64,000 bases of DNA, from positions 806,001 through 870,000 of the forward strand of contig NZ_LR134477.1 in NCBI RefSeq assembly GCF_900637975.1. The letters are read 5' to 3'. The notes beneath the pieces were generated by a model. It did no database searches and was not told the origin of the DNA. It was given only the letters and a program-made list of their open reading frames with translations. The translations under genes were made by a program, and so were the position numbers. Within the stretch, counting starts at the first letter, position 1, and each line of letters starts with the position of its first letter. Below, piece after piece: positions 1 through 7,932 of the stretch. This DNA is from Actinomyces viscosus (GTDB lineage: Bacteria; Actinomycetota; Actinomycetes; Actinomycetales; Actinomycetaceae).

Positions 1-625
1 GGCGCCACTTCGAGGCCTTCGCCCCGGGTGGGCTGTGGGTCGCCGACATTCCCCCGCAAGCGGGAGGTGCCCCCTCCTATGTACGCACCTTCTCCGGGTG
101 GGTCTATGTGGCTTTCGTGACCGACGTGTACTCCCGGAGGATCATCGGCTGGCAGACCACCTACCGGCCAGTGTGCACCGACCTGGCCGCCGGCGCCCTT
201 CAGATGGCCGTCTGGCAACGAAAGCGAACCGGGGCCGACCTGACGGGCCTGGTGCATCACTTGCGACCGCGGCGCGTAAGTACCGAGCCATCCGCTATGG
301 GTAGGCCCTATCAGAGTGTAATGCCGTCGCCTCGGTGGGTTCCAAGGGGGACTCCTTTCGGCTTTACTCTGGCCGAGGCGCTCAACTCCTTATGCAAGGC
401 CGAGCTCATCCGTAACCAGGGACCTTGGGAGGACATCGACGCCGCCCGTGCTCGCCACCGCCGAGTGGGTCCACTGGTACGGGCACCATCCGGCCACACT
501 CCGCCATCGGCATGCGCACCCCCGCCGAGCACGAAGCCGCCTGGGCCCCCGACACCCACCACGACCACCACCGCCAGGAACAACCACAACCAACTAAACC
601 AGCCTCCACAAAACCCGAGGCTTGA
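1..625 (+). pseudogene. IS3-family transposase (rve/orfB) remnant, C-terminal part
   Basis: The translation shows the integrase-core region of an IS3-type OrfB: LWVADI, then YVAFVTDVYSRRIIGWQ, then ALNSLCKAELIR and finally IRPHSAIGMRTPAEHE. These blocks do not share one frame. The start up to about base 260 is in frame 3, YRAIRYG is in frame 2 and ends at 304, ALNSL returns to frame 3, and the IRPHSAIG end is in frame 2 and stops at 625. The catalytic region after VHH is therefore broken by at least three frameshifts. The 5' part lies outside the window. This is a dead insertion-sequence relic. Bases 626-822 beyond it hold nothing recognisable. Confidence 0.85.
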
Positions 626-822
626 CAAAGATCCAGGATCACTTCGCCAAGGTCGGCCTCTTGTAACGATTAGTCACGATCCCTTGGTCTGTAGAGGCGA
701 GGTTCTCGATGAACTCCACGGGCGTCCTCAGGATCACCGTGAACGACAGCATCGTCGGACCATCTCTCCTGCACATGAGGCGATCCGACGACGTCGTCTT
801 GAGCAGATCCGAGGAGGACGAC

Positions 823-1822
823 GTGGGACGGCAGCCGACCACGGAGGACGTAGCCCGAAAGTGCGGTGTGTCGCGGGCCCTGGTGTCCATCGTCTTCCGG
901 CAGGCACCGGGGACCTCCGAGGAGACTCGGGCCAAGGTCTTCGCGGCGGCGGAGAGAATCGGCTACCGGCACAACCTTATCGCCGCTCGCTGTCGCCTCC
1001 AGCACCGCCCGGACCTTCGGCGTCTTCATTCGACATGCGCAACGAGCTGACCGCCAACGTCTATGACGGCATCCAGACCGAGGCCGACGCCCGCAGTATC
1101 GGGCTGGTCACCGACGTCTCTGACCCCAGCGGCCTACGGAACGAGCGCACGATGCGCGAGCTCCGCGCTGCCAGGGGCGATGCCGTATTCCTCGTCCCCA
1201 CCGCTCTTCCCGGTGAGGAGCTGCGAGCCTTGAATGGCTCGGTGCCCACAATCTCCCTCACCCGGCGGATCGACGGTCTGGACTCCATCGTCGGCGATGA
1301 TCGAACGGGTGGAAAGCTGCTCACCGAACACCTCATGACCGTCATACTCGGCCCCACGTGGAGTCCTTTGGACCGTGTTCTCGGCTATGAGGAGGCAGGT
1401 CCTGGTCCCCGATCGCCACGGGTTACACGGCCGACAAGGTGAAGCGAGCCACCCGCGATCTGCTGTCCCGTAACGACGCGCACAGGCCGGCCGCCGCGAT
1501 CATGGCGCACAACGACATCGCCGCTTACACGGTTCTCGACGTCGCGGACTCTCTCGGGCTGGCCGTTCCCGACGACATCGCCGTCACTGGGTATGACAAC
1601 CTGTGCACCTCCGCCTCCAACCGTATGGACCTCACGAGTGCGGACCAGCACGCCGGGGAGCTCGGTCGACTCGGCGTGAGGACGGCCTGCAAACGGCTGG
1701 ACGAGCCCAGCGGCGAGCCAATGCTCAGCGTGCTGGAGCCCGACCTCGTGGTCCGAGGGTCGTCCGAGCCTCGCTCCGTCCCCGCGCACGGCGGGGCACG
1801 TGAGACCATTGCAGACTTATAA
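823..1822 (+). pseudogene. LacI-family transcriptional regulator, frameshifted
   Basis: From a GTG at 823 the frame gives a LacI helix-turn-helix (TTEDVARKCGVSRALVSIVF, then a hinge-like AERIGYRHN). The sugar-binding domain continues only after frame changes. ASSTARTFGVFI is in frame 2, NELTANVYDGIQTEADARS is in frame 3 to about 1340, and the C-terminal part (PAAAIMAHNDIAAYTVLDVA, then GYDN) is in frame 2, ending at 1822. With at least three frame breaks the gene is almost certainly inactive. It would once have been a sugar-responsive repressor. It converges with the kinase gene, whose stop overlaps its end. Together with the IS3 relic it marks a zone of gene decay. Confidence 0.8.
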
Positions 1823-3367
1823 CCGGCCCAGGACGCAGGCGAATCCGCGATTGCCCGCGGCCCACTCCTCATCATTGGGACCAAGCGTGTTGATCGAGTA
1901 GCTGGTGGACAGGTCGAGTCCGTAGCGCTCCGCGTACTCGCTGGTGCAGGCGGCATTGACCTGAGGATCATCCGTCATGGCCTCGGAGGCGCTGGAGGCC
2001 GTCGTGGCCGGGTCGAAGGTGCCGCCGGCGAAGACGATCCAGTCGGCCTGGGAGCAGTCCACCTGACTGACGCTCGTGCCGCCCACGACCGAGGTCGACC
2101 GGCTCAGGCAGGTCCCCAGAGGCCATGGCATCTCGTCGGAGTAGGGAATGCCCTGAGCATTGACCTGCGCGGGAGTCGGAGCGGGTGTGGGAGACGGCGA
2201 GGCCTTCTCGGGACTGCGGGCATCTGGCTGAGCCGTGGCCGTGGCTTCGGCGCCGGCCCCCCGTTTCTCAAGGCTCTTGGCACTCGGGACGGTTGAGGCC
2301 GAGGCCCGCTGGGCGGTCCGGTTCGCCGAGGACGCCGACGGAACCAGGTTCGTACTCGCAAGCACGACGGCAGAGATGATGACGCCTGCTGTCACGCCGA
2401 GCGCCAGGAGCGCGAAGGCCCTGCCCGAGCGTCTTGCGTCGGAGGCCGGTACTGAGGCGGAGGCTGGATGGGGCGTCCGTATCACTGCGGGAGGGATGGC
2501 GATCGCCGAGCGCGGGATATCGCCGACTCGGGCCAGCGCCTCGGTGAGCTCGTTGCCGTCGCGGTAGCGCTGCGCCGGGTCGGGGTGAAGCGCCCGGTCG
2601 AGGAGTGGGCGCAATGCCTCGGGGATACGCAGATCCGAGGTGTCCGCGGGCACGGATAGGCGGTTGATGATCTTTGGCAGACTCAGCGCCCCGCCGTCGG
2701 CGGCGCGACGAGGACCGCGACCGGTCAGGAGCGTGAACAGGACAGCCCCCATCGACCATACGTCGCCGCTGGGTGTGGGGTCCGCCAGGGTGAAGGCCTC
2801 CGGTGGAGCGAAGTCCGGCGTCATCGTATCCAGGGTGACGGAGGACTGGATGCCCTCGCGCTGGATGGCTGCGAGTCCGAAGTCGCTCAGGCGCGGGCTT
2901 CCGTAGGCGTCGATGAGGATGTTTCCGGGCTTGATGTCACGGTGCAGGACCCCGGCCTCGTGAGCGGCCCCCAGAGCGGAGGAGACTGCTGTGACGATGC
3001 TGACGGCCTGGGCCGCGCTGAGCTCCTCACGCTCCAGGACCTGGGCCAAGGAGCCTCCGTCGCAGCGCTCCATGACCAGGTAGGGACGCCCGTCGGGCAG
3101 CACTCCGGAGTCGATCAGCGAGACGGCGTTCGGGTGGCCGCTGATCCGGCTGGCGGCCGCCATCTCCCGCATGAAACGTCTGCGGTTGCGCTCGTCGTGC
3201 AGCGGCCTGGAGTCGATCTTGACGGCCACCGGACGCTGCAACGAGATCTGCTCCCCGGCGTAGACGGTGGCGAAGCCTCCCTGCCCCAGCGGCTCTCCCA
3301 GACGTACACCGGGCACAGTCGGTGCGACGTGCGCAAAGGCGTCGGGAACAGGGAAGGAACTACTCAT
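1817..3367 (-). CDS. Membrane-anchored Ser/Thr protein kinase (PknB-like)
   Basis: This 516-residue eukaryote-type kinase phosphorylates Ser/Thr on target proteins. The glycine loop LGQGGFATV lies at 27-35, the ATP lysine K50 in VAVK, the catalytic loop HRDIKPGNIL at 142-151, DFG at 162-164 and the PPE of the APE motif at 188-190. A Ser/Ala/Pro-rich juxtamembrane stretch follows, then one membrane helix near 317-338. The outer C-terminal part from about 405 has spaced Cys residues (GTCLSR, QVDC, NAACTSEY, FACVLG) and resembles a septum-formation-type domain rather than PASTA repeats. The kinase should therefore face the cytosol and the sensor domain the exterior. It is not next to the usual pbpA/rodA/phosphatase genes, and its ligand is unknown. 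Confidence 0.93.
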   Translation of the reverse strand: MSSSFPVPDAFAHVAPTVPGVRLGEPLGQGGFATVYAGEQISLQRPVAVKIDSRPLHDERNRRRFMREMAAASRISGHPNAVSLIDSGVLPDGRPYLVMERCDGGSLAQVLEREELSAAQAVSIVTAVSSALGAAHEAGVLHRDIKPGNILIDAYGSPRLSDFGLAAIQREGIQSSVTLDTMTPDFAPPEAFTLADPTPSGDVWSMGAVLFTLLTGRGPRRAADGGALSLPKIINRLSVPADTSDLRIPEALRPLLDRALHPDPAQRYRDGNELTEALARVGDIPRSAIAIPPAVIRTPHPASASVPASDARRSGRAFALLALGVTAGVIISAVVLASTNLVPSASSANRTAQRASASTVPSAKSLEKRGAGAEATATAQPDARSPEKASPSPTPAPTPAQVNAQGIPYSDEMPWPLGTCLSRSTSVVGGTSVSQVDCSQADWIVFAGGTFDPATTASSASEAMTDDPQVNAACTSEYAERYGLDLSTSYSINTLGPNDEEWAAGNRGFACVLGRL

Positions 3368-3579
3368 GGGCTCATGATCGCTGCGAGCGCATTTTGGCGC
3401 AAACCTGCGCCGTCCTGGTCCTCAGCCTCCACCCGCTCACTGCCGGATCGAACCGACCAGTCAAGAAAGTACCAGAACCAGGCACACGCACCCATCGTGC
3501 GACTCACGAGGCAGCGGCACTCTGGAGCTGTCATTGAGACGCTGCGGAACGGGCCGTAACCAACACGATGGAGTGACTG

Positions 3580-4896
3580 ATGAAGAACCTCTCACCACCC
3601 CGGATCCTGGTCCCGGGACTCATCGCTATCGCGATCTTCATGACCGGCGATGGCTTCGAGCTGACCTTCCTGTCCAAGTACCTCGTCTCTCAGGGACTGG
3701 CAGCGGCGCAGGCCTCGAGCGTCATCACCGCTTACGGTCTGATGGCCGCTCTGGCGGGATGGGCCTCCGGCGTGCTCGCCGAGACCTTCGGGGTCCGCCG
3801 CATCATGCTCATCGGGGCGGGACTGTGGATCTCGGTCCATCTACTTCTTCTCATCGTTGCCATCCCGAGCGGCTCCTACGCGCTCATCCTCATCACCTAT
3901 GGGGCTCGCGGTCTGGCCTACCCACTGTTCATCTACTCCTTCGTCGTCTACATCACGCAGAAGATCCCCGCCGCCGCCCGGGCTTCGGCCATGGGCTGGT
4001 TCTGGACCGCCTACTCAGTCGGCATTGGATGCCTGGGCTCCTGGATCCCTGCACGTACCGTGCCCGTTATCGGCGAGTACCTCACCCTGTGGCTGTCCCT
4101 GGCCTGGACCGTTCCCGGTGCCATCATCTGCCTGCTGCTGGTGGCCAGAGGTGAGCCTCGACGAAGCACGCAAGGACTACGTGACACACTCGTCGAGCTC
4201 TCCGCAGGTGTCAGCATCCTCGGGCGTAACCGCCAGGTCGTCCTGACCGCCGTCGTTCGCGTCATCTGCAATCTCAGCCTCTACGGATTCCCCGTCATCA
4301 TGCCGCTCTATCTCACTGACAAGCACTATGGCGACGGTTGGTTCACCATGAGCCAGTGGATGACGATCTGGGGCATCCAGTTCGCCGTCACCGTTTTCGG
4401 CAACCTGTTCTGGGGATGGATCGGGGACCGCTTCGGCTGGATGCGACAGATGCGCTGGTACGGCTGCTGGTTCTGCGCTGCCGCCACGCTCGGCTTCTAC
4501 TACGTACCCCGAGTGCTGGGCGGCAGCGTGGTCGCCCTGGCTGCGGCGGCCGTCCTGCTCGGGATGGGCGTCACCGCCTTCGTGCCGATGGGTGCTGTTC
4601 TCCCGGCACTTGCCCCGAAGGAGCAGGGAGCCGCCATCTCGATCAACAATCTCGCCTCCGGGCTGACCACCTTCGCCGGACCGGGTCTGGTCACCCTTCT
4701 CATGCCGTTCATCGGCATTGGCGGAGTGTGCTGGACCTACGCAGCGCTCTACCTCTCCGGTTCCCTCATCACCTTCTGGATCCGCCCGCCCCAGCCCGGA
4801 TTCGACGAGCGCGGTCGTCGCCTGGTGACAACGGAAAGCCACGAGCCGCACGTCGCCCCCACCGCCCCGGCACGAGCTGAGGCCGTTGCCTCATGA
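3580..4896 (+). CDS. MFS polyol permease (DalT/RbtT-like)
   Basis: This 438-residue protein has about 12 hydrophobic segments and an MFS-type signature after helix 2 ([11 protein letters not shown]). The N-terminal half, including [17 protein letters not shown] and [15 protein letters not shown], resembles from memory the D-arabinitol/ribitol permease family (DalT, RbtT), which imports pentitols with protons. A good GGAG lies 7 nt before the ATG. The next gene, 81 bp on, is a xylitol/sorbitol-type dehydrogenase, and an AraC regulator follows that. Import of a pentitol such as xylitol, arabinitol or ribitol is the best inference. The exact substrate cannot be read from sequence. Confidence 0.85.
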   Translation: MKNLSPPRILVPGLIAIAIFMTGDGFELTFLSKYLVSQGLAAAQASSVITAYGLMAALAGWASGVLAETFGVRRIMLIGAGLWISVHLLLLIVAIPSGSYALILITYGARGLAYPLFIYSFVVYITQKIPAAARASAMGWFWTAYSVGIGCLGSWIPARTVPVIGEYLTLWLSLAWTVPGAIICLLLVARGEPRRSTQGLRDTLVELSAGVSILGRNRQVVLTAVVRVICNLSLYGFPVIMPLYLTDKHYGDGWFTMSQWMTIWGIQFAVTVFGNLFWGWIGDRFGWMRQMRWYGCWFCAAATLGFYYVPRVLGGSVVALAAAAVLLGMGVTAFVPMGAVLPALAPKEQGAAISINNLASGLTTFAGPGLVTLLMPFIGIGGVCWTYAALYLSGSLITFWIRPPQPGFDERGRRLVTTESHEPHVAPTAPARAEAVAS

Positions 4897-4977
4897 CGAC
4901 GCAGACGCCTCTGACCCTCAGCTGACCACCACCTTGTCACTCAACTCGCTCTCACAACCAAACGGAGGAGAAGAAAC

Positions 4978-6012
4978 ATGAAGGCCGTTGTTCTTGAGAA
5001 ACAGCACGAGATCATGGTCCGCGAGGTACCCGGAGACCTTGCCTGCGGCCCCGGCGAGCTTCGTATCGCCCCGCACACCGTCGGCATCTGCGGCTCGGAC
5101 GTCCACTACTACACGCACGGGCGCATTGGTCGGTACGTGGTGGAGGAGCCCATGATCCTTGGCCACGAGGCCTCGGGAGTCGTGACCGAGGTGGGGCAGG
5201 ATGTCGAGGGCTTCGCCGTCGGCGACCGCGTCGCCATGGAGCCCGGTGTGCCCGATACCAGCTCACGTGCATCGCGTGCGGGTATGTACAACGTCGACCC
5301 GGCGGTCTCCTTCTGGGCCACCCCACCGGTCGACGGGTGTCTCGTTGAGGAGGTCATCCACCCGGCTGCCTTCACGTACCACCTTCCCGACAATGTCTCG
5401 TTCGCGGAAGGCGCTCTGATGGAGCCTCTTGCCGTCGGCATGCACGCAGCCACCAAGGCTCGCATCACCCCCGGAGACGTTGTGGCCGTCTCAGGGGCGG
5501 GAACGATCGGACTGCTCACTGCGGCGTCAGCGCTGGCCGGTGGCGCCTCCAAGGTCATCATCTCCGACATCTCCCCGGTCAAGCTCGACATCGCCTCCCG
5601 CATCCCTGGAACCCAGGCCGTTGACTCACGCGAGCGGCGGCTGCTCGACGTCGTCAACGAGCAGACTGCGGGCTGGGGAGCGGACGTCGTCTTCGAGTGC
5701 TCCGGTCACCCCAGCGCTTATGAGGACCTGTGGAGGATAGGCGCCCCCGGTAACCGGACCGTTCTCGTCGGCATCCCCGTTGACCCGGTAACCATCGACA
5801 TCACCGAGGTCCAGGCCCGTGAGACACGTATTGAGAACGTCTTCCGCTACGCCAACGTCTACCAACGGGCCATCGACCTCGTTGCCGCAGGAAAGATTGA
5901 CCTGAGTCCCTTCATCACGGCGACCTACGATATGGACCACGCCGTCGACGCCTTCGAGCGGGTGGCCGAGGGGCGACCCGGCGACGTCAAGATCCAGATC
6001 ACGGTGAGATGA
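4978..6012 (+). CDS. Zinc-dependent xylitol/sorbitol-type dehydrogenase
   Basis: This is a 344-residue medium-chain dehydrogenase. It should oxidise a polyol to a ketose (xylitol to D-xylulose is likely) with NAD. Catalytic zinc ligands are visible as C38 in GICGSD, H63-E64 in LGHEASG, and a Glu in the LMEPLAVG segment. The Rossmann region has SGAGTIG and a following acidic IISDIS, which favours NAD over NADP. The usual structural-zinc lobe with four Cys is replaced by GVPDTSSRASRAGMYNVDP, so the second zinc should be absent, as in mammalian sorbitol dehydrogenase. The RBS is strong (GGAGGAG). It is probably co-transcribed with the permease upstream and the regulator downstream. No kinase for the product lies in the window. 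Confidence 0.9.
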   Translation: MKAVVLEKQHEIMVREVPGDLACGPGELRIAPHTVGICGSDVHYYTHGRIGRYVVEEPMILGHEASGVVTEVGQDVEGFAVGDRVAMEPGVPDTSSRASRAGMYNVDPAVSFWATPPVDGCLVEEVIHPAAFTYHLPDNVSFAEGALMEPLAVGMHAATKARITPGDVVAVSGAGTIGLLTAASALAGGASKVIISDISPVKLDIASRIPGTQAVDSRERRLLDVVNEQTAGWGADVVFECSGHPSAYEDLWRIGAPGNRTVLVGIPVDPVTIDITEVQARETRIENVFRYANVYQRAIDLVAAGKIDLSPFITATYDMDHAVDAFERVAEGRPGDVKIQITVR

Positions 6013-6052
6013 ATCCAGTGAACGTCTCCGTCAGGAGGCACAGGAGGTCATC

Positions 6053-7060
6053 ATGGGTGCCACGTCAGCCAGTTCGGCCTCGCCCTCCCGGCGGGCCGGC
6101 GCAGGTGCCGCTGCGGCGCAGCGCCGGCCCACGAGCTCGCTGACGTCGGCCACCGGTGATGATGGCACCGGGATCGGCGACCTCGAGGTGGTGCTTCCTG
6201 ACCTGGGCTCGACGGTGCGTTGGTTTCGGCACGGGTACCCGACGCCGCTGGCGCGCTGGCACCACCATCCCGAGATCGAGTTCCACCTCATCGTCGCCTC
6301 GCACGGGCAGATGATGGCGGGAGACCGGACGCTGGACTTCGCCCCGGGGCAGGTCACGCTGATGGGGCCGGATCTTCCGCACAACTGGCTCTCGGACCTG
6401 GGACCGGGGGAGTGCCTGGAGGAGCGCGATGTCCTGTGCCAGGTGCTGCCGCAGCGGGTTGCCGCAGCAGCACGCGCTCTACCAGAGCTCTCGGGCTTCG
6501 AGACGCTTGTTGAAAGGTCCCGGCGCGGGATTGTCCTGAGCGGGACGAGTGCTGCGGCTGCCGCCGAGCTGCTCACCGTGATGGGGCGCCGGCAGGGCAT
6601 GGGGCGGCTCGGCACGCTTCTGGCCCTGGCCGAGGTCTTTCTCAGCGCCCCAGGCGACGAGTGGTGGCACATCGCCGCACCGGGCTACGTCCCCAGTCTC
6701 GATGACGTTACCACCGGCCGCATCAACGAGGTACTCACCTATATTGAGGACAATCTTGAGGGAACGCTGTCGATGGAGGCGGCGGCCTCCCGGCTGGCCA
6801 TGAGCCCCTCGGCCTTCTCGCGCTTCTTCCACGCGACGGCCGGCATCACCTTCTCCGCCCTTGTGCGTCGTCGAAGGATCGCACGCACCTGCCACCTGCT
6901 GCGGCGTACCGACCTTCCCGTCGCCCGCGTCGCCGACCTGAGCGGGTACACCAACCTGGCGAACTTCAACCGGCGTTTTCGCGACGAGACCGGAACGACG
7001 CCATCGAGCTATCGCAAGGCATCGCAGGCGGCGCTTGGCGGCCGATCGATAAGCGATTGA
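6053..7060 (+). CDS. AraC-family regulator with cupin sensor domain
   Basis: This 335-residue protein has an N-terminal low-complexity stretch, then an AraC-type cupin (WHHHPEIEFHLIV, DRTLDFAPGQVTLMGPDLPH, about residues 65-125). A C-terminal double helix-turn-helix starts near 225 (MEAAASRLAMSPSAFSRFF) and ends with the typical VADLSGYTNLANFNRRFRD and GTTPSSYRK. An AGGAGG lies 5 nt before the ATG. The gene sits 40 bp after the dehydrogenase, so it is very likely the local activator or repressor of the pentitol genes, with a polyol or sugar as ligand. A long hairpin at 7095-7148 closes the unit. Confidence 0.92.
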   Translation: MGATSASSASPSRRAGAGAAAAQRRPTSSLTSATGDDGTGIGDLEVVLPDLGSTVRWFRHGYPTPLARWHHHPEIEFHLIVASHGQMMAGDRTLDFAPGQVTLMGPDLPHNWLSDLGPGECLEERDVLCQVLPQRVAAAARALPELSGFETLVERSRRGIVLSGTSAAAAAELLTVMGRRQGMGRLGTLLALAEVFLSAPGDEWWHIAAPGYVPSLDDVTTGRINEVLTYIEDNLEGTLSMEAAASRLAMSPSAFSRFFHATAGITFSALVRRRRIARTCHLLRRTDLPVARVADLSGYTNLANFNRRFRDETGTTPSSYRKASQAALGGRSISD

Positions 7061-7094
7061 CGACTCTGCGTTGAGATGACGGCGAGAACGGGTA

Positions 7095-7148
7095 CTGCCT
7101 GCGTGCGGCCCGAGTCCTCAGACAGTGACTCGGGCCGCACGCAGGCAG
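7095..7148. terminator. Bidirectional hairpin terminator
   Basis: Perfect 22-bp inverted repeat: arms 7095-7116 and 7127-7148 with a 10-nt loop. It lies between the AraC gene and the convergent Cys/His-rich gene and could stop transcription from both sides. There is no clear T-run, as is common in high-GC actinobacteria. Confidence 0.8.
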
Positions 7149-7180
7149 TGGGCTCCGCTCGGGCCTGAGCGGTGTGCGTC

Positions 7181-7504
7181 TCAGGCGGCGTGGGTGCAGG
7201 TGGGGCAGGAGCAGTCCTCACAGGCGCACGAGGAGCAGGAGTCCGAGCAGTGCTCGCACGAGCAGGTGTTGTGGTTGCAGGTGGGGCAGGAGCAGTCCTC
7301 GCACTCGCACACGGCGCAGGAGTCCGAGCAGTGCTCACAGGAACAGGTGTCGCACTCGTCGTAGTGACCGTTGTCCTCGTGGTGGGCGTGGCCGTTGTGA
7401 ATGTAGTCCACGTGGTCCCCGTGGATGACGGCGAGGTGGCCGCAGTTCGGGCCGTGGGTGTGGTGGTGGGCCTCAGCGGGGCGGTGCTCAGTGGTGGCAG
7501 TCAT
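7181..7504 (-). CDS. Cys/His-rich metallothionein-like metal-binding protein
   Basis: The 107-residue product has 20 Cys and 17 His. Residues 1-50 are His-rich (AHHHTHG, HGDHVDY, HNGHAHHEDNGH). Residues 54-78 and 81-105 are two near-identical units of the form CSCEHCSDSC-x2-C-x-CEDCSCPTC-x-H, each with nine Cys in CxC, CxxC and similar spacings plus two His. Such Cys spacing is the hallmark of metallothioneins. There is no signal peptide, so the protein should be cytosolic and chelate Zn, Cd or Cu(I). The DNA repeats with an 81-bp period. The start at 7504 has GAAGGAG 7 nt upstream and overlaps the SmtB-like gene by 17 bp, so the two are translationally coupled. I know no exact named family; the metallothionein role is inferred from composition and context. 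Confidence 0.8.
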   Translation of the reverse strand: MTATTEHRPAEAHHHTHGPNCGHLAVIHGDHVDYIHNGHAHHEDNGHYDECDTCSCEHCSDSCAVCECEDCSCPTCNHNTCSCEHCSDSCSSCACEDCSCPTCTHAA

Positions 7505-7817
7505 GATCATGCTCCTTCGTATGCTCAAGGGTGTCGATGAAGATCGATGCGACGTGGTCGTCGATAAGGGAGTAGCTCTGGCGCCTGCCGTCGCGGACCG
7601 ACTCGACCAGGTGGGCGTTGCGCAGGACCCGCAGGTGGTGGGAGACCAGAGGCTGGGAGACGCCGAGGAACGTCACCAGCTCGGTGACATCGGCCGGCGA
7701 GCTGATAAGGCGGTAGACGATGCTTGCCCTCATGGGGTGAGCCAGCGCCTTGAACAGCTGGACCACGGCGGAGTCATCCCCTAAAGGGGCTTCCGGTGGC
7801 GTTGCGACCTTTCGCAT
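7488..7817 (-). CDS. ArsR/SmtB-family metal-sensing repressor
   Basis: This 109-residue winged-helix protein has a recognition helix around VSQPLVSHHLRVLR (53-66). The C-terminal helix carries D86, H88, H99 and E102, matching the alpha-5 Zn site of SmtB (D-x-H-x10-H-x2-E). The alpha-3 CxC motif of As/Cd sensors is absent, so Zn (or Co) is the likely inducer. The tail adds HDHDCHH, which may bind more metal. A textbook promoter with an internal palindrome precedes it, so autorepression is expected. Metal binding would release DNA and switch on the downstream Cys/His-rich protein. The translation appears leaderless: the -10 box lies 7 nt from the ATG and no Shine-Dalgarno is seen. Confidence 0.92.
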   Translation of the reverse strand: MRKVATPPEAPLGDDSAVVQLFKALAHPMRASIVYRLISSPADVTELVTFLGVSQPLVSHHLRVLRNAHLVESVRDGRRQSYSLIDDHVASIFIDTLEHTKEHDHDCHH

Positions 7818-7824
7818 ACAAGAA

Positions 7825-7852
7825 AGTTTATATCAAGATGCTTTGATGTCAA
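7825..7852 (-). promoter_or_regulatory. arsR-type promoter with overlapping operator
   Basis: On the minus strand TTGACA (7847-7852) and TAAACT (7825-7830) are 16 nt apart and the ATG is 7 nt further on. An inverted repeat ATCAA-N6-TTGAT at 7832-7847 fills the spacer, a typical place for an ArsR/SmtB operator. Bound repressor would block RNA polymerase. Confidence 0.75.
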
Positions 7853-7865
7853 GGCTACGACGAGA

Positions 7866-7922
7866 CTCATGAAGGATGCCCGCGTAAGAGGCTCGGTGCC
7901 TCATGTAGGACTGCCCGCGAAG
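7866..7922. repeat. Left-end repeats of the insertion sequence
   Basis: Two direct copies of a roughly 20-bp motif, CTCATGAAGGATGCCCGCG at 7866-7884 and CTCATGTAGGACTGCCCGCG at 7900-7919. The inner copy extends to GGTGC before and AAG after (7895-7922) and matches the right outer repeat at 23 of 28 positions. Confidence 0.75.
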
Positions 7923-7932
7923 CTCGTGGACC

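Noticed and set aside
7201-7360. 81-bp repeats as a possible CRISPR or minisatellite
   Set aside because: The two units lie in frame and encode matching Cys-rich protein repeats, so they are coding.
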